Assembly (NCBI GenBank): GCA_002503395.1
Contig: DARQ01000066.1
Span: 320 to 10,447 of the forward strand
DNA: 10,128 nt
Direction: 5' to 3'
Source: Euryarchaeota archaeon UBA60
GTDB taxonomy: Archaea; Thermoplasmatota; Poseidoniia; Poseidoniales; Poseidoniaceae
The position numbers were made by a program, and so were the translations under genes. Under the pieces are notes generated by a model that saw only the letters and a list, made by a program, of their open reading frames with translations, made no database searches and was not told the origin of the DNA. The stretch's first letter is position 1, and every line of letters begins with the position of its first letter. Positions 1 to 8,000 of the stretch are shown here, piece after piece.

Positions 1-666
1 AACGCCGCTCTCGATGGTGATGAACTGGCGCTTCTCGGCCATGCCATCGAGGCCGAGAGCCAAGGCGGGCGTGCCAGCCCCACCGATACCTCCGCCTCGA
101 GTTACGGTGGCGCAGTGATGATTTCTGACCGCCGCGAGCAGAGTTTCGATTGGCAATGCTCGCGCCGACTCGTAACCCCTGAGGGCGAGAGACGGTGGGA
201 AGTGCACAAGGTGAAGATGCCAGCCAATATCGATCAGGCTCGGCTGGTCATCGGCAACACCGGAGTGCATTCCAAGACCGCAACCGTGGTCGCCGATGTC
301 GCCGCACAACTGAAGGAAAATCCGGAGCGTATGCTGGAGATCAAAACGATTGGTGATTTAGCCCGGCGCGGGGCCTCTGCGCTACGTTCAGGTGAACTTG
401 AGGAATTAGGCCGATGTATGTCGGAAAACCACCTACTACTGCGCGGACTGGGAGTTTCTTGTCCGGAGTTGGAAACTCTGATTCAAGCCGCGGCCGCAAC
501 CAGTCTCGGGGTCAAACTCACCGGCGCCGGTCGCGGCGGTTGTATGGTCGCCCTTACAATGGAGCCTACACTGACCTGCGGAGCGATAGAATTGGCCGGA
601 GGAAGGGCGTATATTTCCAAAATCGGCTGCCAAGGTGCAAAGATTGATGAAGAAAGTGGTAACTGA
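1..666 (+). CDS. mvk: Mevalonate kinase, C-terminal part (5' end outside the window)
   Basis: GHMP-family kinase that phosphorylates mevalonate in the cytosol, an early step of the mevalonate pathway to archaeal isoprenoid lipids. The reading frame is open from base 1 and ends with TGA at 664-666, so 221 codons of a gene begun upstream are present; a typical archaeal enzyme has roughly 300-330 residues. Window codons 25-37 read ASPTDTSASSYGG, matching the segment that carries the catalytic Asp (here codon 29). Codons 82-99 include VIGNTGVHSKTATVVADV, a typical mevalonate kinase stretch, and LGVSCPELETLI follows. Codons 174-181 are TGAGRGGC, the glycine-rich third GHMP motif, with Arg where Gly is more usual. 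A GTG at 115 is internal, not the start. Homoserine or phosphomevalonate kinase is possible, but the NTGVHS and LLLRGLGVS segments favour mevalonate kinase. Confidence 0.88.
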   Translation, partial: NAALDGDELALLGHAIEAESQGGRASPTDTSASSYGGAVMISDRREQSFDWQCSRRLVTPEGERRWEVHKVKMPANIDQARLVIGNTGVHSKTATVVADVAAQLKENPERMLEIKTIGDLARRGASALRSGELEELGRCMSENHLLLRGLGVSCPELETLIQAAAATSLGVKLTGAGRGGCMVALTMEPTLTCGAIELAGGRAYISKIGCQGAKIDEESGN

Positions 667-710
667 GAGGCTGATTATCATGATTTATGTTAACTCATGC
701 CGGTCTTGCC

Positions 711-730
711 TTTATATAGGGGTATAAAAA
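711..730 (+). promoter_or_regulatory. TATA-box promoter of the TBP gene
   Basis: The 73-bp gap after the kinase holds TTTATATA at 711-718, followed by a second AT-rich element, GTATAAAAA, at 722-730. The centre of the first box is about 25 bp upstream of the ATG at 740, the usual archaeal TATA-to-start distance, so transcription would begin at or next to the start codon and give a leaderless mRNA. There is no Shine-Dalgarno just upstream of 740, which agrees with this. The gene's own product binds such boxes, so autoregulation is possible but not shown. Confidence 0.7.
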
Positions 731-739
731 CCGAATGTC

Positions 740-1357
740 ATGTCTAAGACTGATGAAGAGCGCTTGACCGTAGTGAACGTAGTAGCCAGTACCCGAGTGG
801 CTGAAGAACTCGATCTTCCCGACATCGCAATCCAGTTGAATTGCGAATATGAACCAGAACAATTCCCCGGTGTGGTATACCGTGTTACCGACCCGAAGTT
901 GGCGATTCTGATGTTCCGTAGTGGCCGGGCTGTCTGTACCGGTGGCAAGAACGAGGACAACATCCACACCGGCATCGCCCGGATGACCGCCGACCTAAAT
1001 CGAGCCGGAATCGAGACCTGGGATTTGAAGGATGTCGAGATTGAGGTGCAGAACATGGTCGCCACCTATGCTCTCCACTACCCCGAGGACTACCCGGGAA
1101 ATGACAAGTGGACCGACGAGCCACTGGCCGGACAACCTCGCAAGTTGAACCTCAACAACCTGACCTTCCACCTACCCTTCGACAAGGTGGAGTATGAGCC
1201 GGAACAATTCCCCGGTCTTATCTACCGCTTGGACCATCCCAAGGTCGTCTGCCTGATTTTCGGCAGCGGTAAGATGGTGATCACCGGTGCTCGTCACAAA
1301 GACGAGATTCTTGAAGCGGTGCAGATCATCAAGGATGAACTAGCAGATCTCATCTAG
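740..1357 (+). CDS. tbp: TATA-box binding protein (TBP) with an insertion in the second lobe
   Basis: General transcription factor that binds and bends the TATA box and recruits TFB and RNA polymerase. The 205-residue protein has the two-fold TBP saddle: lobe 1 has VVNVVAST at 11-18, EYEPEQFPG at 36-44 and a strand with F59; lobe 2 has VQNMVATY at 103-110, EYEPEQFPG at 151-159 and LIFGSGK at 172-178. All four DNA-intercalating phenylalanines of the family are in place (F42, F59, F157, F174). The spacing from the conserved Asn of the first strand to EYEPEQ is 23 residues in lobe 1 (13 to 36) but 46 in lobe 2 (105 to 151), so lobe 2 carries about 23 extra residues around 112-135, rich in Pro, Asp, Trp and Gly. 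This explains the length above the usual 180-190. The start is chosen from the TATA spacing and family alignment; the tail is short and mildly acidic. Confidence 0.97.
   Translation: MSKTDEERLTVVNVVASTRVAEELDLPDIAIQLNCEYEPEQFPGVVYRVTDPKLAILMFRSGRAVCTGGKNEDNIHTGIARMTADLNRAGIETWDLKDVEIEVQNMVATYALHYPEDYPGNDKWTDEPLAGQPRKLNLNNLTFHLPFDKVEYEPEQFPGLIYRLDHPKVVCLIFGSGKMVITGARHKDEILEAVQIIKDELADLI
857..871 (+). repeat. 15-nt direct repeat, copy 1, in TBP lobe 1
   Basis: GAACAATTCCCCGGT occurs here and, identically, at 1202-1216. Both copies encode EQFPG of the EYEPEQFPG stirrup, one in each lobe, and lie 345 nt (115 codons) apart. The protein repeat is expected in TBP. Identity over 15 nt including third positions is more than protein conservation requires and may reflect codon preference or local conversion between lobes. 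Confidence 0.85.
1202..1216 (+). repeat. 15-nt direct repeat, copy 2, in TBP lobe 2
   Basis: Second copy of GAACAATTCCCCGGT, identical to 857-871 and in the same reading frame, encoding the lobe 2 EQFPG stirrup with intercalating F157. Confidence 0.85.
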
Positions 1358-1372
1358 AAGGTGGACGATTAC

Positions 1373-1381
1373 TATTCAAAA
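1373..1381 (+). promoter_or_regulatory. Possible TATA-like element for the P1 surface protein
   Basis: The 44-bp gap between TBP and P1 contains TATTCAAAA. Its centre is about 25 bp before the ATG at 1402, the same geometry as the TBP promoter. It is a poor consensus match and is called mainly on position. No Shine-Dalgarno precedes 1402 at a normal distance (AAGGTGG at 1358-1364 is nearly 40 nt away), so a leaderless transcript from here is the simplest reading; read-through from TBP is the alternative. Confidence 0.35.
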
Positions 1382-1382
1382 G

Positions 1383-1403
1383 ATGCGACCCATAGGGTCG
1401 CAT
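1383..1403. promoter_or_regulatory. Perfect 9-bp inverted repeat overlapping the P1 start codon
   Basis: ATGCGACCC at 1383-1391 and its exact reverse complement at 1395-1403 are separated by three bases (ATA). The right arm contains the first two bases of the P1 ATG (1402-1404). The element lies just downstream of the putative TATA box and over the expected transcription start, where an archaeal repressor would block polymerase. As RNA it could instead form a hairpin at the end of a TBP transcript or hide the P1 start in a read-through mRNA; no T-tract follows, so a classical terminator is unlikely. The in-frame ATG at 1405 is an alternative P1 start outside the palindrome. Confidence 0.6.
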
Positions 1404-4400
1404 GATGCGGACGAGAGCAATCGTCGTTTTGCTGATGCTCCTAATGTCGGGTTGGTTCGCTTTCTTGGTTGAGTCGCAATCCCTTTCGTCGACCGAAGAG
1501 TCCTTTGCAGCAGAGCGCATTATTACTGTAGCCGACATTTCCGAATGGCGGGTGAACGACCGCTGGGTCTACGCAGGAAGTTTCGACCCACAAGGCCTCA
1601 TCTCACAAAGTGGAGTAAGTGCCAACATAGGAATCATCACCGGTGACAGCACCAATACGGTTACTGAAATCCTTACCATGTCCATCGAGAACCAATCGAC
1701 TCTGGTCTACAAAGTAGTAGTAAGTGCAGATTTCGACAAGAGTGGTATCACCTTGGATGGCTATAACGGCGATTTGGAAATCGATTATGATGCGGTCGAG
1801 TACTGGCGCGCCAGCGATTTGGGATTGATTCGGCGCGACCTAGGCCTAGTGGTGAAATTCGATGCCTTCGGATTCATCAACATCGATGTCGCCGATGTAA
1901 CCATCTCAACTAGTCATGCCCCCCCTCAGGAAGGTTATGATTTCCCATTGCGAAACGGAGAGACTTGGCTCTCCGATTCAACCACCGACGTGGTTTGGGC
2001 GGGTAGTTCGGATTATATTGACCCTCTGCCAGCAGATACATCGACCGCGACTACCGATTACTTCGAGGTCACCAATTCCGGCACCCCGATAAATGCCCAG
2101 GGACAGGGGATACCCTACACCGGGTGCAGTGATTCCTTTGAGGTGACTTCCTACAATGTTAATGGATTGGTGGACGGATACAATTGGTTCTGCCCCGCAG
2201 CTCGCTCATATGCTTGGATACATACCGAGGACAGCATCGGATTGACCATTGATTTCCGGCTTAAATCATACTCTCCAGCCGCCTCTACCGGAGTCGTAGC
2301 CAACTCCGACCCGGGTCAGCGTGATGTTGCAATAAATGTCGAATTGAAGAATCCACTCACCGCTCTGAATGCGACTCAGGAAGCATGGGTCAACATCACC
2401 GACAGCAGTGGCTCACCATTGTCCGGTGAATCCGTGGAATTACGCCACGAACGGGAAGGAATTGCGCTGACCGGTACCACCTCGGCAAATGGCTCAGTCT
2501 GGTTTGAATTCGATTCGGGAGATGCATTCGACCCGTCGCCGACCACATATGACTGGGCCAGTCACGGAATCGTAGCATGGCAATCATCAGACGGCAGGCT
2601 CGGCGTTACAACCATGACCTTGGATGATAATCTGGTAGGACTTGATCTGGTCGCCATGACCGACCGTGTCTCAATCGTCAGAAATCGTAGCGGTGAAGTT
2701 CGCCCACTCAACGAGATATCAGGATACAATGTTCTACCTGGCGACAATCTGTCATTTGAGTTGCCGGTGATGAATCGTGGCATCATCCTCAGCACCCCGA
2801 CCACGGTTGAGGTGCAACAGCCGGATGGTCAACTCATCTCGTTCAATGTTCCAGCACTTTCCACATATGAGGAGTTCCGGGTCGGATTTGAGTGGAGCGT
2901 GCCCAGCGATTCGACCATCGGCGATGTGATAATCACCTACGAGGTCGACCCCAACCTGATTAATTCCGCTGATGCCGACCCCAGCAATAACATCGGTGAT
3001 ATTTCGGTATTCGTCGGCACCTTACCCGAGGTTGTCATCAGTGCTTTTGCGCCAATATATTCGATGAGTGATTTGAATTTCAATGCCGACCAATCATTCG
3101 ACTTGGATGGAGGAGATGTCTCCTGTGTATTCAATGTGGAATACGAATTAGAAGAGGAATTGAAGTGGCAGAGCATCGAATCTCCCGATTGCCATACCAA
3201 CCTGTCTTGGGTAGATGACGGTATCTTCGAAGTCATCGTCACCGTCATCGACGAAGAGCAGGACCGTGCCTCATCAAGTGTCGAGGTGACGGTGCTCAAT
3301 CGGCCTGCGACGGTCATTATCAGCAGTCTGTTGACCGAGACTCCTGCACTCTCGATGGTGACGATGGAGGTGTTCGCCAACGATACCGATTCCGAAGATG
3401 ACTGGCCTGGCTTAGTCGACATCTACTGGCCGACAGCCAATTGCCTCGAGGGCTATTTCACCCGCACCTGCACCACGACCTCAAATGTTGAAGGGCTGAA
3501 ATCATTCACTGCAATCGGCACCGATGATGATGGGGAATTAACTCATGCAATGTGGAATATAACTTTCACCAATGCTATCCCAAAAGATGTCAATGTGACC
3601 CTTTGGTCTGCACTGGGGCAGGGAATCGAAGCTGACCAACAAGGAACTTTCCAAGTCCTTGAAGACGATGTGATGTGGTTGCGCGCCGAGGCTGTCGACA
3701 GCCTCGATGACCTGTCGACACTGGAATGGCGCTGGCGTCCCGACGACCAGAATACGACATGGTTCGTACGCACCGAAGGCGACACGTCGGCTATCGAGGT
3801 GGCTTGGCCAAGGTCGGGGCGCAATATCGTTCGCCTCGAGGTAGTCGATAACGACGGCGCCAGTTCGGGCTTCATTGAAACCTGGGTGCAGGTCGAGAAT
3901 GTCGCACCCGTGATTGACGGTCTGCCGACATCACTGCCGGTAGCAGAGTCGCAAAGTGTCCAACTCACCGGTCGATATCACGATACCGCCAGCGATAACC
4001 AGACCTTGATCGCGTGCTGGGATGTCGACCCCGGCAGAAATCAGGATGGCGTCGGTTCGGCTGATGATGACTGCGATGTATTCGGCGATACTTTGGTATG
4101 GGCATGGGACCAAGATGGGATTCATCAGGTCATATTCCACGTCACCGATAACGACGGAGCACGGGCCTATCGAACCACCAATATCACCGTTGTCAATCAA
4201 CCACCTCGCCCGACCATCAAAGTCTGTTCTGCCAGTGCCGGAAGCGCCTGCGAACTGACGGTTTCACGAATCTTGGATTCGGCCGCCGACCTGCCCCATC
4301 TCACCTATACTTGGGATATCGATGCCAGCATCGACAGCGATGGCGATGGCGATGCCACCAATGATGCCGACCATGTCGGGCGTACGGTGAATCAAACATG

Positions 4401-4968
4401 GGAATTGCCAGGCTCCTACGAGGTTACGGTGCGGGTTCTCGATGAAGACGTTTCTAGACCAGGCACCGCATCGGTGATTGTCGAGGTCTCATCATCACAA
4501 GGAGGACTCATCGGCGACGTAATCGGCTCGGTAATCGGTGAAGAAGCAGGGGTGATGACCAAGATTCTCGTCCTGTTCCTGATTGGGCTGGTCGGCATTG
4601 TCACCTATCGGACTCTCTCCGGAAAATCCAAACTCCCGGATGAGGAAAGCGCCCCATGGGATGAGCCGCCACCTGACATGATGAGCGATGATGTCTCCCC
4701 CCAGATGCTGGACCTGACCTTTCCAGCAGCCGCCAGCCCGGTAATCGGTGCAGGAATATCGACTTCCACAGTCGCCACCACCGACCCATCTAGCATTGCC
4801 GGAACGGCAATCACTGATTTTGCCGTCGCCGCACATGCACCTCCGGTTCCTGCCACCGGCCTGCCGCAGGGTTGGACGATGGAGCAATGGAAGTATTACG
4901 GTAAGTCCTGGTTAGAAGATAATGCCGCTCAGACAGGCATCGCTGATGATGGAGAATTGGACATTTAA
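1402..4968 (+). CDS. P1: giant secreted PKD-repeat surface protein with one C-terminal membrane anchor
   Basis: Function unknown; predicted cell-surface protein of 1188 residues. Visible order: signal peptide about 1-25 (basic MMRTR then a hydrophobic run, no lipobox Cys); unrecognised domain about 45-290 with YTGC at 239-242 and CPAARSYAW at 264-272; Ig-like segment about 306-420 (SGSPLSGESVEL); CARDB-like segment about 425-540; five PKD-like domains at roughly 541-636, 637-727, 728-836, 837-935 and 936-1030; membrane helix about 1051-1069 followed by Arg and Lys, so the tail is cytoplasmic; flexible tail with a Trp-rich motif at 1153-1172 and acidic end GELDI. Cys occurs ten times, all extracellular and in five adjacent pairs. 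I count 14 N-glycosylation sequons, none in the tail. An Asp-rich loop DSDGDGD at 978-984 resembles Ca2+-binding loops. It is paralogous to the next gene and in the same reading frame. Adhesin, S-layer-associated scaffold or receptor-like protein are all possible. Confidence 0.9.
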   Translation: MMRTRAIVVLLMLLMSGWFAFLVESQSLSSTEESFAAERIITVADISEWRVNDRWVYAGSFDPQGLISQSGVSANIGIITGDSTNTVTEILTMSIENQSTLVYKVVVSADFDKSGITLDGYNGDLEIDYDAVEYWRASDLGLIRRDLGLVVKFDAFGFINIDVADVTISTSHAPPQEGYDFPLRNGETWLSDSTTDVVWAGSSDYIDPLPADTSTATTDYFEVTNSGTPINAQGQGIPYTGCSDSFEVTSYNVNGLVDGYNWFCPAARSYAWIHTEDSIGLTIDFRLKSYSPAASTGVVANSDPGQRDVAINVELKNPLTALNATQEAWVNITDSSGSPLSGESVELRHEREGIALTGTTSANGSVWFEFDSGDAFDPSPTTYDWASHGIVAWQSSDGRLGVTTMTLDDNLVGLDLVAMTDRVSIVRNRSGEVRPLNEISGYNVLPGDNLSFELPVMNRGIILSTPTTVEVQQPDGQLISFNVPALSTYEEFRVGFEWSVPSDSTIGDVIITYEVDPNLINSADADPSNNIGDISVFVGTLPEVVISAFAPIYSMSDLNFNADQSFDLDGGDVSCVFNVEYELEEELKWQSIESPDCHTNLSWVDDGIFEVIVTVIDEEQDRASSSVEVTVLNRPATVIISSLLTETPALSMVTMEVFANDTDSEDDWPGLVDIYWPTANCLEGYFTRTCTTTSNVEGLKSFTAIGTDDDGELTHAMWNITFTNAIPKDVNVTLWSALGQGIEADQQGTFQVLEDDVMWLRAEAVDSLDDLSTLEWRWRPDDQNTTWFVRTEGDTSAIEVAWPRSGRNIVRLEVVDNDGASSGFIETWVQVENVAPVIDGLPTSLPVAESQSVQLTGRYHDTASDNQTLIACWDVDPGRNQDGVGSADDDCDVFGDTLVWAWDQDGIHQVIFHVTDNDGARAYRTTNITVVNQPPRPTIKVCSASAGSACELTVSRILDSAADLPHLTYTWDIDASIDSDGDGDATNDADHVGRTVNQTWELPGSYEVTVRVLDEDVSRPGTASVIVEVSSSQGGLIGDVIGSVIGEEAGVMTKILVLFLIGLVGIVTYRTLSGKSKLPDEESAPWDEPPPDMMSDDVSPQMLDLTFPAAASPVIGAGISTSTVATTDPSSIAGTAITDFAVAAHAPPVPATGLPQGWTMEQWKYYGKSWLEDNAAQTGIADDGELDI
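4858..4917 (+). other. Coding segment for the P1 cytoplasmic Trp-rich tail motif
   Basis: Encodes P1 residues 1153-1172, pattern GLPxGWxxEQWKxYGxxWLE, about 80 residues after the membrane helix and 16 before the C-terminus. It matches P2 residues 1230-1249 at 14 of 20 positions, although the tail linkers around the two motifs are largely unalike. Three invariant Trp, one invariant Tyr and a charged EQ..K suggest a folded helical peptide docking on a cytosolic partner. I recall similar tails in other Marine Group II proteins, but that is from memory and unchecked. Confidence 0.7.
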
Positions 4969-4971
4969 CCC

Positions 4972-4980
4972 AAATATTTT
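4972..4980 (+). promoter_or_regulatory. TATA-like element for the P2-sepF transcription unit
   Basis: AAATATTTT starts four bases after the P1 stop codon. Its centre is 26 bp upstream of the TTG at 5002, almost the same spacing as in the TBP promoter. This supports separate initiation for P2 and supplies the argument for TTG 5002 as a leaderless start. Read-through from P1 across the 33-bp gap cannot be excluded. Confidence 0.5.
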
Positions 4981-5001
4981 GAAAATCAACCAACGAAGGT
5001 T

Positions 5002-8000
5002 TTGAAGTCCTCGACCCACCTCGGGTTGTTGATGGAGCGTTTGCCATTCTCGGCTTTTGCAGTCCTCGCACTGTTGATTCTCTCGTCATATTCAGCGCTT
5101 TTTTCCGACGAGGGGTTACCGATTCCAGATTTGGAAGAGTCGCAAAACGATGGTATTATTTTGAGTTCTGTGGCTAGAAGTAGTACCACCTCTGTCGATA
5201 TCTCTCCTTGGAGAATCGGTGATAAGTGGGTGTACGAAACTACCTTTGACGTAGCAGGACTGATAGCTTCGGCAAATATTAGCGGTGCAAGTGTTAATAC
5301 ATTGACAGGTGAAACCGATGTAGAGGTTGAAGATGTCATTTTCATGGATTTGGAAGGCATTCAGACTCTGGCATATCAGGTGAAGTCTGAGGGAGATTTC
5401 TCTACAGGTAACAATGGTGCCTACCTTGAAGGGTACAACGGCAGGGTCGATATGGAATATGAGGCTTATGATTTAATCCGGGTCAGTGATTTGGCAACTA
5501 TTTACAGCAACTTCAGCGTCGATGTCGAGTTTCTTCCGCTCAACTTGGGTTTCCTTGCACAGGACATTGGATTAGTACAAATTTCAAATTACTATGAGCC
5601 CCCACATGAAGGTTACGATTTCCCTATGATTATGGGAGATACTTGGAACAACTCTTACTATTCTGAAACCATCATTACAGGGGAGTCGGACTATTTCGAT
5701 TTAGACGGATATAACACCAGTGAAAATGGAACAACAACTCACCAAGTCACTCAGCAAGGAAATCCCTCCAATAGTACGAAAAGCATTCAATACACCGGTT
5801 GTGGAACATCATTGAAAATCAATGCCTGGAATGAATCGGGAGATCCTGATGGTTTTCGATGGTATTGTCCGGCGGCTCGTTCTTATGCATGGAATTCTTT
5901 CGTTGAATCCTCGCTTGGAATGCAGATTGATTGGTTGTTGAAAGAATATGACCCGATTGATTCTCAAGGTTCAAACATCGCATCAAGCCCCGGCATTCGT
6001 ATGACTGTATTAGATGTCAATCCACAATTTGATCGAGTCAGACCCGATGCAGACTTGGCGGTATGGGCTAATTATTCATCCAATATGGGACAAACACCTG
6101 CTACCAATAAGAACCTGCAGTTGCGGTGGGAAGTGGATTCGGAGATCCAATCCCTGACGACAAGATTCAATGGTTCCGCATGGTCAACCTTCAATGTTGG
6201 CGATAGCGATGACAACTCAACCACCATCGAGGATGTTGGTAGCCACGGGGTCATTGTCTGGGATCCAGTAGCGAAATTTGTCGGAGTTTCAACAGTTGTA
6301 CTCGACCCGGATGTCACTGCGATTGACTTGGTGGCAAGGACTGACAACGTGGTTGTCGAGAGAATACGTGATGGAATATCAGTGAATGTTCAGCCAAATT
6401 CAATCAACACAATACCGGGCGATGAGTTGAAATTCACCATGCTTGTTCAAAATCGCGGAACTGAGACTTCACCAGCCACTGATGTCGAGGTATCATCCCC
6501 AGACGGCTCTTCGTCGCGTGTGGGTGTTCCTTCCCTCACACCAATGGAAAGTTTGGCGTTTGTTGCAAATTGGACTGTACCGGTCAATCAGGCCATCGGG
6601 AATATTTCGTTGACCTTTGAAGTAGACCCCGACGAGAATATCACCGAAGATGGCAATCGTTCGAATAATATTGCTACAATCACCATCTTTGTCGGCCGCA
6701 TTCCATTGGCCAATGTCACCGTACTAGATGGGTTTCTAACCCACGAGAACGCCACGGTAAATGCCAGTATGAGTTATGATCCCGACGGTGGAGATGTCAC
6801 CTGTGACTTCCACATCGATGAGAATGAAGATGGCATTTTCGACATCACCCGAGGGGAAGATGATTGTATTCTTGAGTGGACCTGGAATGATGATGGAGAG
6901 TATTTGGTCTCATTTACAATCTATGATGATGAAGGTGATACAGCGACGGCAAACACTACCGTCACCGTGTTTAATCGCGCCCCATGGCTCAATCTCTCAG
7001 CCCCGGCAAATGTTACCGCTGAAAGCCAGATCACCATTGATGCCAGTGATTCAGGAGACCTCGACAGTCATAATGAGCCGGTCTCTATTTCATGGCCCGA
7101 TGTGGTCTGTAATGAGGGACTGACCCAACCCACCTGTACTTTTTCTCCGGATGTGGAAGGTGAGATGACGGTGACTGCGGTGGCGCGGGATGAGGATAAT
7201 GCGACCAGCACCGCGATGATTTCATTCATCGTCCTCAATCGCCCGCCGCAACTTGCTGCGGTTGAGTTGTGGATGAATGGAAGTCTGGTCGAAGGCGACT
7301 GGATGGTCTACGAAGATGAGACCGTCCAACTAATCGCTACCGGAAACGATACTCTCCTCGACCTCGATTCATTATTCTACCACTGGATAATCGATGCCGA
7401 CGTGAATCCCGATGAGATGGTGACTACCTATGGTCCTTCGTCGACCACCGATGCTATGTGGACGACTGCTGGAGAACACAGAATCCAAGTCGAGTTATTC
7501 GACGATGATGGTGCCAGCGGTGGGATGGAAAATCGCACTATCACGGTCATCAACGTACCGCCGGTAGTGCCGGCTATCGAGCCACCTCTGCCGATCGCTG
7601 AAGACCAAGACGTTTCGCTTTCGGGAGGTGCGACCGATACCGCCAGCGACGCAGACAATCTCACTCTCTGTTGGGATCTCTACCCTGAAACGAATACCGA
7701 TGATAACGGTTCGGCCGACGATGATTGTGATATTGAGGGAAAACTACTGGTTCACAACTTTGCCAAGAAAGGAAATTACACCGTGGTCTTCCACGCCACC
7801 GACGATGATGGTGATAGTACCTCGACAAATGTCACCATCACCGTGGTGAACAAAGCCCCTACTGCGATTCTCACCGGTGCCACCGACCTTAGTGATGGAT
7901 TGACTCTGGTCGAGGGTGAATCTTACGCTTTCTACGGTTTCTTGAGCGAGGATACACCCTCTGATTCAGACGAATTATGGATGTGGTGGGATAATGATTG

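Noticed and set aside
115..117. GTG as the start of the first gene
   Set aside because: The frame is open upstream to base 1 and encodes the conserved ASPTDTSASSYGG segment of mevalonate kinase before it.
1053..1141. TBP lobe 2 insertion as an intein or frameshift
   Set aside because: About 23 residues is far too short for an intein, and the frame and flanking TBP motifs are continuous.
3543..3968. Open reading frames of 60-160 codons on the minus strand across P1 and P2, for example 3543-3968, 2937-3422 and 4495-4887
   Set aside because: They lie opposite strongly supported PKD-protein coding sequence, have Ser/Thr-rich or Arg/Gly-rich compositions typical of antisense frames, and show no recognisable domain.
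3981..3995. 15-nt identity between P1 (3981-3995) and P2 (7635-7649)
   Set aside because: Explained by the shared DTASD codons of homologous PKD domains in paralogues; no evidence of a mobile or regulatory repeat.
4336..4362. Short tandem GATGGC-type repeat
   Set aside because: It simply encodes the Asp/Gly loop DSDGDGD of P1; only two to three units and no sign of a DNA-level array.
5012..5026. Imperfect inverted repeat near the P2 start (ACCC...GGGT)
   Set aside because: Arms of only four bases; not distinguishable from chance, unlike the 9-bp palindrome before P1.
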